This document shows positions 55,423 through 64,000 of a stretch of DNA of 64,000 nt, in pieces (positions within the stretch are counted from its first letter, which is position 1; each line of letters starts with the position of its first letter). A model generated the notes under the pieces. It was not told the DNA's origin and searched no databases. It was given only the letters and a program-made list of their open reading frames with translations. The translations under genes and the position numbers were made by a program. This DNA comes from Rhodotorula mucilaginosa (Eukaryota > Basidiomycota > Microbotryomycetes > Sporidiobolales > Sporidiobolaceae): contig CP137866.1 in assembly GCA_034406715.1 (NCBI GenBank), positions 682,001 to 746,000 of the forward strand, in the 5' to 3' direction.

Positions 55423-58400
55423 ATGCTCCGGAGTGCGAGTGCGAGACTCTCTGCACCTCGTCTGATCCACCGTCGCTTGTTTGCGCCCGTGTCCGCCTCG
55501 CTCGTCGCTTCCAAGCCGTCGTCGTCGTCGCCTCGCTCGCCGTTCTCGTCGACTGCACCGCCCGCCATGTCGTCGGCGCCGCACCCCGTCCACTCGACGA
55601 GCCATGCAGCCGACCCTGCAGCTGCCATCCCCGATTCAGGCGCACCCACCGCGACTCCCTCCGCGGGAGGAGCGAACGCGGCACAGCAGCAGCAACAGCA
55701 GCAGAAGCAGCCAAAGGAGAAGAAGCCGAAAAAGGGCGGAGACCTCGCGCAGGGCATGGCCAGCCTCGAACTGAACCCGGCACCAGAGTACCTCGCGAGC
55801 AGGGTCGAACTCTTTGAGCGCCTCAAGAGGGAAGCCGACGAAAAGCTCGCCAGTCAGTCTCGAGTCTCGAGTCGGAGGAAGCCCTTCGTCACTTTCTGGG
55901 GGACTGGGAACGAAGTACGAACGAGCTGAATGTCCCTGTCTACTGCCAGGCATGCCCCGCGAACCGATCACGATCACGCTGCCGGACGGCTCGACCCGCG
56001 ACGGCACCAGCTACGAAACTACGCCCATGTCGATCGCACTCGCAATCAGCAAGGGCCTCGCCGACAAGACCGTCATCGCAAAGGTGTGTGTTCTGGACGG
56101 ATTCCGGCTCCGGGTGCGTGATCGACCGGAGCACTGACTGCTGTCATCGACCGCCGCAGGTCGACGGAGAGCTGTGGGACCTCGAGCGGCCGTTCGAAAA
56201 GTCTGCCTCGCTTGAACTGCTCGACTTTGAGCACCCGGAAGGTGAGCGAGGCCGTCGGTGCGAGCCGAGAATGACTTTCCGTGCGGCTTTTCTGACTCCA
56301 GCCACCTGACCACGCTCGCAGGCAAGAAAGTTTGGTGGCACTCGTCGGCACACATCCTCGGCGAATGCTGCGAGCGTCACTACGGTTGCCACTTGGCCAT
56401 CGGCCCCCCGACGGACGAGGGCTTCTTCTACGAGATGGGCATGACCGACGACCGGTGAGAGGGATCTCCGTTACAAGCGCAGCTGTCACCTGCGGGGCTG
56501 ACCTCGATGGAGGGGAACAGTGTTGTCAACCAGGGTGACTACGCCGCGCTCGAGACCCTCGCCAAGAACGTCGTCAAGGACAAGCAAAAGTTCGAGCGTC
56601 TCGAGGTCTCGAAGGAGAACCTGCTCGAGATGTTTGCAGTGAGTCTTGGCTTTGTTCACGCCGAGACGGGTGAACACGGCCCTGATACGACCCCCAATCT
56701 CTCCAGTACAACCCGTTCAAGACGCACATCATCAAGGACAAGATCCCCGACGGTACCTCGACGACTGTCTACCGCTGCGGCCCGATGATCGATCTTTGCC
56801 GTGGACCGCACATCCCTCACACCGGTCGCGTCAAGTCTCTTGCCATCCTCAAGGTGCGTGGCAGTACGATCAACGCAAGCAGACGATTGCGAGACTGATC
56901 CGGAAATGATCAAACAGAACTCGGCGTCGTACTTCCTCGGCGACCAGAACAACGCTTCCCTCCAGCGCCTATACGGTATCTCCTTCCCCGACACGAACCA
57001 GATGAAGGAGTACAAGAAGTTCCTCGAGGAGGCGGCGAAGCGAGACCACCGCCGCATCGGAAAGGACCAGGAGCTGTTCTTCTTCCACGACCTGTCGCCC
57101 GGATCCGCATTCTGGCTGCCGCACGGCACGCGCATCTACAACACCTTGGTCGAGTTCATGCGGGTGCGTCTGTTACCTTCCGAGACATCATGCGCGGGCC
57201 GGAGCAGCGTTCCTGACTTCCCTGTCGAACAAACTCGCCAGTCCGAATACCGCAAGCGCAACTACCAGGAGGTCATCACGCCCAACATGTTCAACTCGAA
57301 GCTGTGGGAGACGTCCGGTCACTGGCAGAACTACGCCGAGGACATGTTCAAGCTCGACGTCGAGAAGGAGACGTTTGCGCTCAAGCCGATGAACTGCCCG
57401 TCGCACTGCCTCATCTTTGCCTCGCGCGACCGCTCGTACCGCGAACTGCCGATCCGCATGGCCGACTTTGGCGTCCTGCACCGGAACGAAGCCTCGGGCG
57501 CCCTCACGGGGTTGACGCGCGTTCGCCGCTTCCAGCAGGACGACGCGCACCACTTCTGCATGCCCGAGCAGATCGAGGAAGAGATGGACGTCTGCTTCCA
57601 GTTCCTCAACGAGGTGTACGGCACCTTTGGCTTCAAGTTTGAGCTCAAGTTGTCGACCCGGCCGGAAAAGTTCCTCGGCAAGATCGAGACCTGGGACGAG
57701 GCCGAACGCGTGCGTCTCCACCCCAGCTGGCCCTCGCCAACGGTCCAATCGAGGTTATTGACGTACTGCTTCTTTTGCGACGCACGCACAGATGTTGTCC
57801 AAGTCGCTCGACAAGTTTGTGCCCGGCGCGTGGACCGTCGACCCGGGTGACGGCGCCTTCTACGGTCCCAAGATCGACATCACCATCTCGGACGCCCTCC
57901 GTCGCAAGCACCAGTGCGCGACGATCCAGCTCGACTTCCAGCTCCCGCAGCGTTTCGACTTGACCTACCGCTCCGCCGAAGGTGGTGCCGATGCTGCCGC
58001 CGCCAACGCCGTTAACGCCAACGCCAACGCGACCGCCGGTGCCGACAAGCTCGTCCGACCGGTCATGATCCACCGCGCGATCCTCGGCTCGGTCGAGCGG
58101 TTCACGGCCATCCTGACTGAACACTTTGCGGGCAAGTGGCCCTTCTGGCTCTCGCCCCGGCAGGTCGTCGTCATCCCCGTCGCGGCCCCGCACAAGGAGT
58201 ACGCCAAGGAGGTTGCGCAAAAGTTGTGGGACGCGGGCCTGTACGCCGACGCCGACTTGAGTGACTCGACCCTCCCGAAAAAGGTCCGGAACGGCGAGAT
58301 TGCGCAGTACAACTACATCTTTGGTGTGTCTCTGGTCTCTATGCTCGCCCTCATGCCAGCGAATATCGAGGGCTGACTCTTGGCCACCCCTGTGAATAGT

Positions 58401-58560
58401 CGTCGGATCCGAAGAGATGGAGTCGCGCGCCGTCAACGTCCGCAACCGCGACGACGCCGGCAACAAAAAGGCACGCACCGAGACGATCAAGCTCGACGAG
58501 GTGCTCGACAAGCTCTTGCGGCTCAAGAACGAGAGGAGGCTCGACAACGAACTCCGATAG
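55423..58560 (+). CDS. THS1: Threonyl-tRNA synthetase, likely mitochondrial and cytosolic forms from one gene
   Basis: Ten exons (55423-55852, 55950-56083, 56160-56241, 56322-56454, 56521-56638, 56707-56853, 56918-57163, 57242-57709, 57792-58323, 58400-58560) give 816 residues, or 768 from the second start at 55567. Domains in order: TGS ([13 protein letters not shown]), the editing domain ([18 protein letters not shown] with H-x3-[18 protein letters not shown]), then the class II core with [18 protein letters not shown] (motif 1), [10 protein letters not shown] (zinc cysteine), [19 protein letters not shown] (motif 2), AFYGPKIDI and motif 3 ([18 protein letters not shown]), and the anticodon domain. 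The first start gives [20 protein letters not shown], a mitochondrial-type leader; the second, [10 protein letters not shown], does not. A glutamine and lysine-rich stretch precedes the TGS domain. Confidence 0.96.
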
Positions 58561-58717
58561 ATACTGTTTCTGCTCGCTCTGCTGCAGCAGTGAGAGAACC
58601 TTTTGCAAACCACTTTGTCCAGAGAGGCTGCCATGCCGCTTCCACTGAAAGATTTTCAACGCTCTGTTGGTATCGTATTGCTTTGCGAGGTGAAATAAGG
58701 CTTCTTGACCCGCGCTA

Positions 58718-60213
58718 CTACTTTCCGAGCTTCTGACGCAGAGCCCTCTGCGCCTTTCTGTTGTCACAAAGGGTCACACAAAATCGAGGTCAGCGTCTTG
58801 CGCCTATCTTTTCAAGTGCAACTAATAGAGGGCGGAGACTCGCCTGCGCTTGCGGTGCTTGTGCTTGCGGATCTTCTTCTGGCGTTTCCGCTTGACAGAG
58901 TCCATCTGGATGTCTTCGACGATGACGTCCTCGGCGGGGAGGAACGGGCTCGAGGACAACGAGTCGAGGTGGAGGCCAACCGGGACCGATACGAACCCGT
59001 CCGCGTCGGTCCAGAGTCGGACCGAGCCTCGCTGCTTCCGGAGCGCGTCGAGGACGGCCGACGACGACGACGACGTCACGTCGGCGGCGGAGGCGGGCGA
59101 GTAGGCGCGACCGGCCCGGCGGAGTGCCTCTCCGGCGGCGTTGACAAAGTCCGTCTGGGCCGACCAGCGGTACAGGACCTCGTGGTGCGAGAGGAACCGG
59201 TCGACGGCGCCGGTGGCCTCGTTCGGCGAGAGCGGCTCGACAAAGTGAGACGAGAACGTGGTCGAGTAGTCGGTGGAGGACGCCGTGGCGGCTGTGGTCG
59301 CGGAAGAGGTGGAGGCGGAGGCAGAAGAAGAGGAAGAAGGCGGCGGGGTCGAGAGGAACGGCGCGATAAAGTCGAGCTCTTTCGAGGGGGTGGTGAGCGT
59401 CGGCGCGACGGGCCCGGAAGAGGGAGCCGGCGCGGTGAACGGAGGTCGGACCGCCAAGTAGCGCGCCACGTTGGCGTCCTGAGTCCCGTCGTGCTGGCCG
59501 AGGAGCCACGGCTCGTACGGCCTGTCCTCGGTCGCTTCCAGCTCGTGCTGCAACTCTTCCTGCTGCGCCAACTCGGCCTCCTCGACCGCTTCGGCTGCCA
59601 ACTCTTCCTCGACGCTCCGGAGCGGTTCGGGTTCGCTCAGGCGGACGAGGTACGGTTCGCCGACGGCGGACCCGTCCGCGGCCTGGTCGACGACCTGGAC
59701 GAGGTCGTCGCCGGTCCGACTGTGGTGCCTGCGCGCGTCGTCATCCCTGGGTACGTAGGCACTGTCCGAGACGCCGCCTGCGGTGACTGTGGAGCGACGA
59801 GCGCCGAGTCGGAGGGGGAGTTCGAGGAGCGGGCGGTGGGTCGCGAAAAAGGCGTCGAGGCCGACGAGGCTCTTGCGGACGTGGGGGAGTTCGAACGCGC
59901 GCTTGTTGACCTGCTGTTGCGGCTGCGAGTTGCGCTTCTTGCTCTGCGCTGTCGCCGTCGAGAGAGGGGAGCGCGGTTGGGCGGCAGCGGCGGCCGAGTC
60001 AGCAGCAGCAGCGGCGGTGGTGGTGGTGGCCGAGGCCGGTTTCTGGGCAGCTGTAGGCGAGGTTTCCGGCTTGGGAGTCCCGTCCCTGCTGCTCGACCTG
60101 CCTGCGGACGAGCTGCTGCTGTAGTTGCGAGCAGCCGCCGAGCTGGTGGTGAGGAGGCGCAGTCCCGTCGCGGGCTGGACGCTCCGAGGCATACGCGTGG
60201 GCATCATGGCCAT
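58718..60213 (-). CDS. Mitochondrial ribosomal small-subunit protein mS38 (Cox24/AURKAIP1 family)
   Basis: Two exons (60213-58840, 58753-58718) give 469 residues. The family domain is at the very C-terminus: MDSVKRKRQKKIRKHKHRKR, then, across the intron, RRAQRALRQKLGK. This short basic peptide is the mS38 signature and contacts small-subunit rRNA near the decoding region in known mitoribosomes. The N-terminus MAMMPTRMPRSVQPATG with LRLLTTSSAAARNYSSSSS fits a mitochondrial presequence. The protein is several times longer than yeast Cox24 (about 110 residues): a serine, alanine and proline-rich middle has been added. The last exon has only 12 codons including the stop, so simple gene finders would miss the end of the domain. 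Confidence 0.88.
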
Positions 60214-61307
60214 CGTTACGCTCGCTATGGCAGTAGCTCTTTCCAAGCTCTGCTCGCTGAAGCGTGTAGTCGGCGGGTCGAGAGCCAGCGTCCGACTCTT
60301 CTCGCCTTCAAGTTGGTCACCGACGCCTCACTTGCTCGCTCTCTTCGCTGCCAGGTTGCTCGTGTGAACCAAGACTCCAATCTGTACTGGAGTTGCAGCC
60401 GACTCGACGATTCTCTGTCGGCTGAGAGCACCTCCTGACGCCGTCCTGAACTGCTCCTCCCGCCCCGGCTGTCCCCTGCCCTGCGCTACTCTGCACGCTG
60501 GAGAGACTACCGAATCACCTCTCCAGGGTCTCTCGCTATGCAATCCCCGCTCCGCGCTCCGAGCTTTTGCCGCCCAGCTCAGACGCCGCGAGCCCAACGA
60601 CCGGAACAGGCAGACACTTGAGTTCCACCACGCCGCCAACTCGTGTGCGTTCCCCTCTTACGAATTTCTGCGCCGTTACCGCTCAGCCCAGGCGGGCTGT
60701 TTCTCTTCTCCCGCCGCTGGTATCCTCGCCGCTGCTTTGATCTCGGTTCGCTCACTGCCGCCGTTGCTTCCGCCTTGGTCCCGTTTCAGCTCTGTATCGT
60801 GTCTTCCCATGTTCTTCTTCGTGCGCTCCCCCGCTGCAGCCCGCACTGGTAACGCCATCGTTGCTCCCTCCCTCCCTCCTCTCCCCCACACGCTTGCATC
60901 TCCACTCGCCAATCGAACTCGTGTCGCTCGTCCCTTCACTCGGCAGCACCATGCACCGCGATGACTGGTGCCTCCCTCTTCGAACGCGAGCGACTTGCCT
61001 CTACAATACGTCGGGACAACCATGCATCTCGCGCCGGCGACTGACTGTCACGTCCCACATCCGCCAGCTGGCCTGCTGCATCGTTTCTTGAGGCACGAAT
61101 CTCTGGCAATCAGTCACAGTACTGTTCGCTCGCCTGTCCGGCTGTTTCTGATTTTGCTTGTACTTGCTTGCTAGCAGGAGACGAACGAGAAGCTGGGCGC
61201 GCGTATATAGGAGCATGAGGAGGGAAATGCAGAATATTCGAACCAGCTCTCTCGCTTGCTTGCAAGTTTCGGTACATACTGGGAGAAACAGATCCTCATT
61301 CACCTCA

Positions 61308-61341
61308 TAAATCGCGAATCGCGTGAATCATCCGCGATTTA
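61308..61341. repeat. Inverted repeat with 9-bp arms in the Con-10 upstream region
   Basis: TAAATCGCG at 61308-61316 is the exact reverse complement of CGCGATTTA at 61333-61341. The spacer also holds AATCGCGTGAATC, so the ATCGCG word occurs three times. Possible binding site for a dimeric factor. Confidence 0.5.
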
Positions 61342-61688
61342 CGGCCCCTCTCTAGTCTTGAGAGCCCCACTTCACGTGTATGTATGCACTGCCGTCCCCG
61401 ATCCGCCAGAGCTCTGATGATTTTTCAACTTTCCGTTCGATTCCCTCTGCCGATCGGATTGCTCTCCAGCGTACGCAATATCGCACTGGGTGCTTCGGAG
61501 TGCGAGCCCTTCAGTCACTTAATGAACTGGGATGAGTTCATTGATGGCAGAATGCTGGCACGTGACAAGTTTAAGGCTCGATGGTGGCAGGCAAAGCATC
61601 GCTTGACGCACTTCGCTCGCGCGCGTCGAGCGAACGTTCGCATATTCCGCTGCGCTGACGCACCCCATCATCCGTTGACGTGCCTCTG

Positions 61689-61695
61689 TGACGTC
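61689..61695. promoter_or_regulatory. CRE-like site TGACGTC in the Con-10 promoter
   Basis: TGACGTC lies 19 bases before the TATA box and 101 before the ATG, with a second TGACGT at 61676-61681. Such sites bind Atf1-type stress bZIP factors in fungi; binding here is inference. Confidence 0.4.
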
Positions 61696-61713
61696 TATGA
61701 GACGTACCGCAAG

Positions 61714-61721
61714 TATATAAA
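61714..61721 (+). promoter_or_regulatory. TATA box of the Con-10-like gene
   Basis: TATATAAA sits 75 bases upstream of the start codon. It is the clearest TATA box in the window and fits an inducible stress gene. Confidence 0.7.
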
Positions 61722-61795
61722 CGGCACAAGTACAGCTTCCCTCTCTCCTTCTCCTTCTTCACACACTCGCTCCACCTCGACGAGAAATCTACACC

Positions 61796-62327
61796 ATGTC
61801 CGACTCTCGCACTTTCTCCAACGACTCGGACTTTGCTGCCGAGCAGGGCCGCAAGGGCGGAGCCAACCAGCCCGACGAGATCTACAAGCGTGAGTATATC
61901 CACATGCACTATCTCGGCGTATGCTCGCGCCACTGCTGACGACCTTTTCCTGTTGCCACCGTTCACCAGCTTCCGAGCACGACGGCCTCCGCGAGGACGG
62001 TCAGCCGGACAAGCGCCTGAGCTCCGAGCACGGTAAAGCCTCCTTTCCTTGAGTCCTCAAAAAGCGAAGCGCAAGAGTCGCTGACACGAACTGTCCGTGC
62101 GGATCAAAAAAGGCTTTGGCGGCGACCGCTCTCGAGCTTCGGAAGCCGGCGCCAAGGGCGGCCACACGCAGCCGGACGAGGTGTACAAGCCTTCGGAGCA
62201 CGGCGGCATGACCAAGTCGGGCGAGCCGGACAAGCGCATGAGCTCGGAGCACGGGTTTGGCGGTAACCGCGAGTTTGCCTCCGAGATGGGCAAGCGCGGT
62301 GGTGCCAAGACTGGCGACGACGAGTAG
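61796..62327 (+). CDS. Con-10/KGG-repeat stress protein
   Basis: Three exons (61796-61889, 61970-62032, 62113-62327) give 123 hydrophilic residues. Three KGG-type motifs are visible: FAAEQGRKGGANQPDEIYK, RASEAGAKGGHTQPDEVYK and FASEMGKRGGAK, alternating with PSEHDGLREDGQPDKRLSS and a close copy, PSEHGGMTKSGEPDKRMSS. So the protein is an internal duplication of a unit of about 45 residues plus a final half unit. Con-10-like proteins of fungi and GsiB-like proteins of bacteria are small, disordered and induced by drying, heat or light or during sporulation. The strong TATA box and CRE-like sites upstream agree with stress induction. It is probably cytosolic. Confidence 0.92.
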
Positions 62328-62638
62328 ACACGCCGCCCGAGTCTCCCCATGTAGATATTTGTCACGAAACAAACGCAGTACCTCATCATATGCGCTACTC
62401 CTGAAGCGATGGCGAGACCTGGAAGAGTAGAGGCTCAATGGCCTTTGAGCTTTGAGCTACTTAACCGTCATCTTCGAAGCCGTAGGGTGCCCGCGCGTCT
62501 TACGCAACCCCCTCGACCGCTTAACTTGAACACCCTGAGCACAAACTGCTGACACGTGCTTTGCACAGCTTGACGCGTACCGAATCTATACCATCACCAC
62601 CAGGCACGCCGACCTTTGCTGATGTTGCTTCCGCTTGT
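62328..62638. other. Convergent 3' region between the Con-10 gene and FTR1
   Basis: The 311 bases separate two convergent stops. No further signal was recognised. Confidence 0.5.
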
Positions 62639-63948
62639 TTAGATATGCGAAGCGAATTGCCGGTTCTCCTCGATCGGAGTCTCGACCTCGTCCTTCTTGC
62701 TCGGCTCCTCGAGCGAAGGCGTCTTGGTCTCGTAGTCACCGGCCGAGCTCGCCTCGGCGCGTGCGCGACGGGCGGCGCGTCGGTGCCAGGCTGCAGACTT
62801 GAGGCCAAAGATGGTCGTCCGACCTTCGCTCCACTTCATGTAGATCAGAGTGGCGATGCAAGCGATCCAGTAGAAGCAGTACTGCAAAGGGTGGGAATGG
62901 CATCAGTGTCCAGAACATCGAGTCAGCTCTTCCCCGGCGCGGAGACTCACTGCGAGGACAGATCCGACAGTGGCATTGTCTGGATGATGCGCGCAGTCAG
63001 TTTCCTGGGCACTGTGTGGGCGAGTCAAGAAGAGCAAGACTTACTGGTCCAACCCAGAATACTGTTGAAGATGGACCAGCCCTCACCGGAGAGGTTGTTC
63101 TCCGGGTTGCCTGTGTCACGACTACGCATCAGGCGAGATCTTCCATAAGCCGCTGATCAGAAGGAAGTGCCGCACCATACGTCAAGTGCCAAACGAGGCC
63201 ATCGGTCGGGTCGAAGGATCCAGGACCCGAGCCGGTCTCGGCAACGTCGCCACCGACGCTGTAGGAGTACCTCGGAATGTCAGCATGCTGATCAATCAGT
63301 CCGCACAAGACGATAGCGTGGGGTTCCAAGCCGACGGCGGCGACTCACGCGTGCACGTAACGGTAAGTCTGGAAGAAGAAGACAGCCTTGCTCATGAGGC
63401 CGGCTCCGAGCAGGAACCTGAGGGTTGCACGGAGTCAGAGCGTATCGACGAGCGAAGGAAATAGGAGGACGGATGACATACAGTACATTGGTCGAGACGA
63501 CGAGGAAAATGGAGAGGTTGACGCGCGATCCCGAAAGGTAGATCAAGTCTGGTAACGCGGCGAGACGTGTCAGTATCTACAGGGCTAGCGATACAGACGA
63601 GCGCAACATACAGCCGATGACGAAGCCGACGAGGATACCGCAGATGGCTGCGAGCGGAATCGATTTGGCAGATTGACCGAGCGAGACCTATCCATCGCGC
63701 ATGTTGACATGAGCTCCCCGTCTTGGCAAAACAGCACACGCGCGAGCGAGACACTCACACCACCAACAAAGACGACCGCCTCGAGACCCTCTCGCAGGAC
63801 CGTGATGAACGGCAGCAGGAAGAGAGTCCACTTCGAGTTGCGGGCCTCGCGTTTATCCTTTGACGTGAGTGCGGACGTGTCGACTTTGTTGTCGAACGCG
63901 CCGGCGAGCTTTGCCTTCCACTTGAGCTTTGATCGGTCGATCCGGAGC
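62639..63948 (-). CDS. FTR1: High-affinity iron permease Ftr1 (partial, 5' end off the window)
   Basis: The stop is at 62639-62641 and the leftmost exon is 62881-62639; the furthest visible exon starts at 63948, and an intron then reaches the window edge. Visible protein begins in a cytosolic loop (RIDRSKLKWKAKLAGAFD) and reaches FITVLREGLEAVVFVGG, the second REGLE iron-binding motif of Ftr1. Further spans follow (IPLAAICGILVGFVIG, NLSIFLVVSTNVL, LLGAGLMSKAVFFFQTY), an extracellular loop with NNLSGEGWSIFNSILGW, and the last span YCFYWIACIATLIYMKW. The tail is charged (RRAARRARAEASS, EEPSKKDEVE). Ftr1 takes up iron together with a Fet3 multicopper ferroxidase, often its neighbour in fungi, so the region right of the window deserves a look. 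Confidence 0.94.
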
Positions 63949-64000
63949 CTGCGGGATAACCAGCGTCAATCTCTCGAGCTCGGGTCAAGAAGCCGGGGGA

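Larger units (their letters stand above)
60214..61795. other. 1.6-kb intergenic region upstream of the Con-10-like gene
   Basis: This divergent region serves mS38 (minus) and the Con-10 gene (plus). It is long for this genome. It contains a TATA box at 61714, CRE-like TGACGT words near 61676-61695, an inverted repeat at 61308-61341 and a CCCCT word near 61346. No gene was recognised. Confidence 0.5.

Overview
This is a nuclear window from a fungus, most likely a basidiomycete yeast or dimorph of the Pucciniomycotina (Microbotryomycetes, the red-yeast group). The grounds are GC-rich DNA, strongly G/C-ending codons, many short spliceosomal introns (about 40-100 nt, GTGAGT/GTGCGT donors, a CTGAC-like branch site close to the acceptor), and fungal families such as Atg14, Maf1, Oac1, Ftr1, Con-10 and a CYS3-type bZIP. 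The assignment to class is inference; nothing in the window is a species marker. No transposon, virus-like element or CRISPR array was recognised. The gene models below were assembled by hand from splice signals and frame arithmetic; the exon sums are whole numbers of codons wherever totals are given.

Layout. 1-4184: tail of a protein kinase, a cyclophilin with a possible dual start, and ATG14. 4323-10323: VPS15, divergent from ATG14 across 138 bp; both encode subunits of the autophagy Vps34 PI3-kinase complex I. 10701-16152: a sulfur-regulator-type bZIP, the mitochondrial carrier OAC1 and a TatD hydrolase. 16259-19114: a coiled-coil protein and MAF1, the RNA polymerase III repressor. 20582-25409: a tandem pair of aquaporins that share a 6-nt microexon; the second copy looks damaged near its last membrane span. 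25815-34000: a TMEM14-like protein, a large AGC kinase with a PX-like N-terminus, and HTS1. 34899-41996: ATG15 lipase, the AAA ATPase AFG2 and a DHHC palmitoyltransferase. 42000-44190: a gene-poor stretch with a tRNA-Val gene and GC-rich hairpin repeats. 44194-53003: an MFS transporter, an intronless lineage-specific protein and a nearly intronless GT-B (starch/glycogen-synthase-like) membrane glycosyltransferase. 53200-53500: a second tRNA-Val gene with a duplicated 3' end and a 56-bp fragment of the MFS gene. 53669-64000: an arrestin-like gene with a GC-AG intron, THS1, mitoribosomal mS38, a Con-10 stress protein and the iron permease FTR1, which runs off the right edge.

Themes. Three autophagy genes (ATG14, VPS15, ATG15) lie in one window, two of them sharing a promoter region. 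Three genes (cyclophilin, HTS1, THS1) each have an upstream in-frame start that adds a mitochondrial-type presequence and a downstream start suited to a cytosolic protein. Mitochondrial function is also represented by OAC1 and mS38, and translation by MAF1, two tRNA-Val genes, HTS1, THS1 and AFG2 (ribosome biogenesis).
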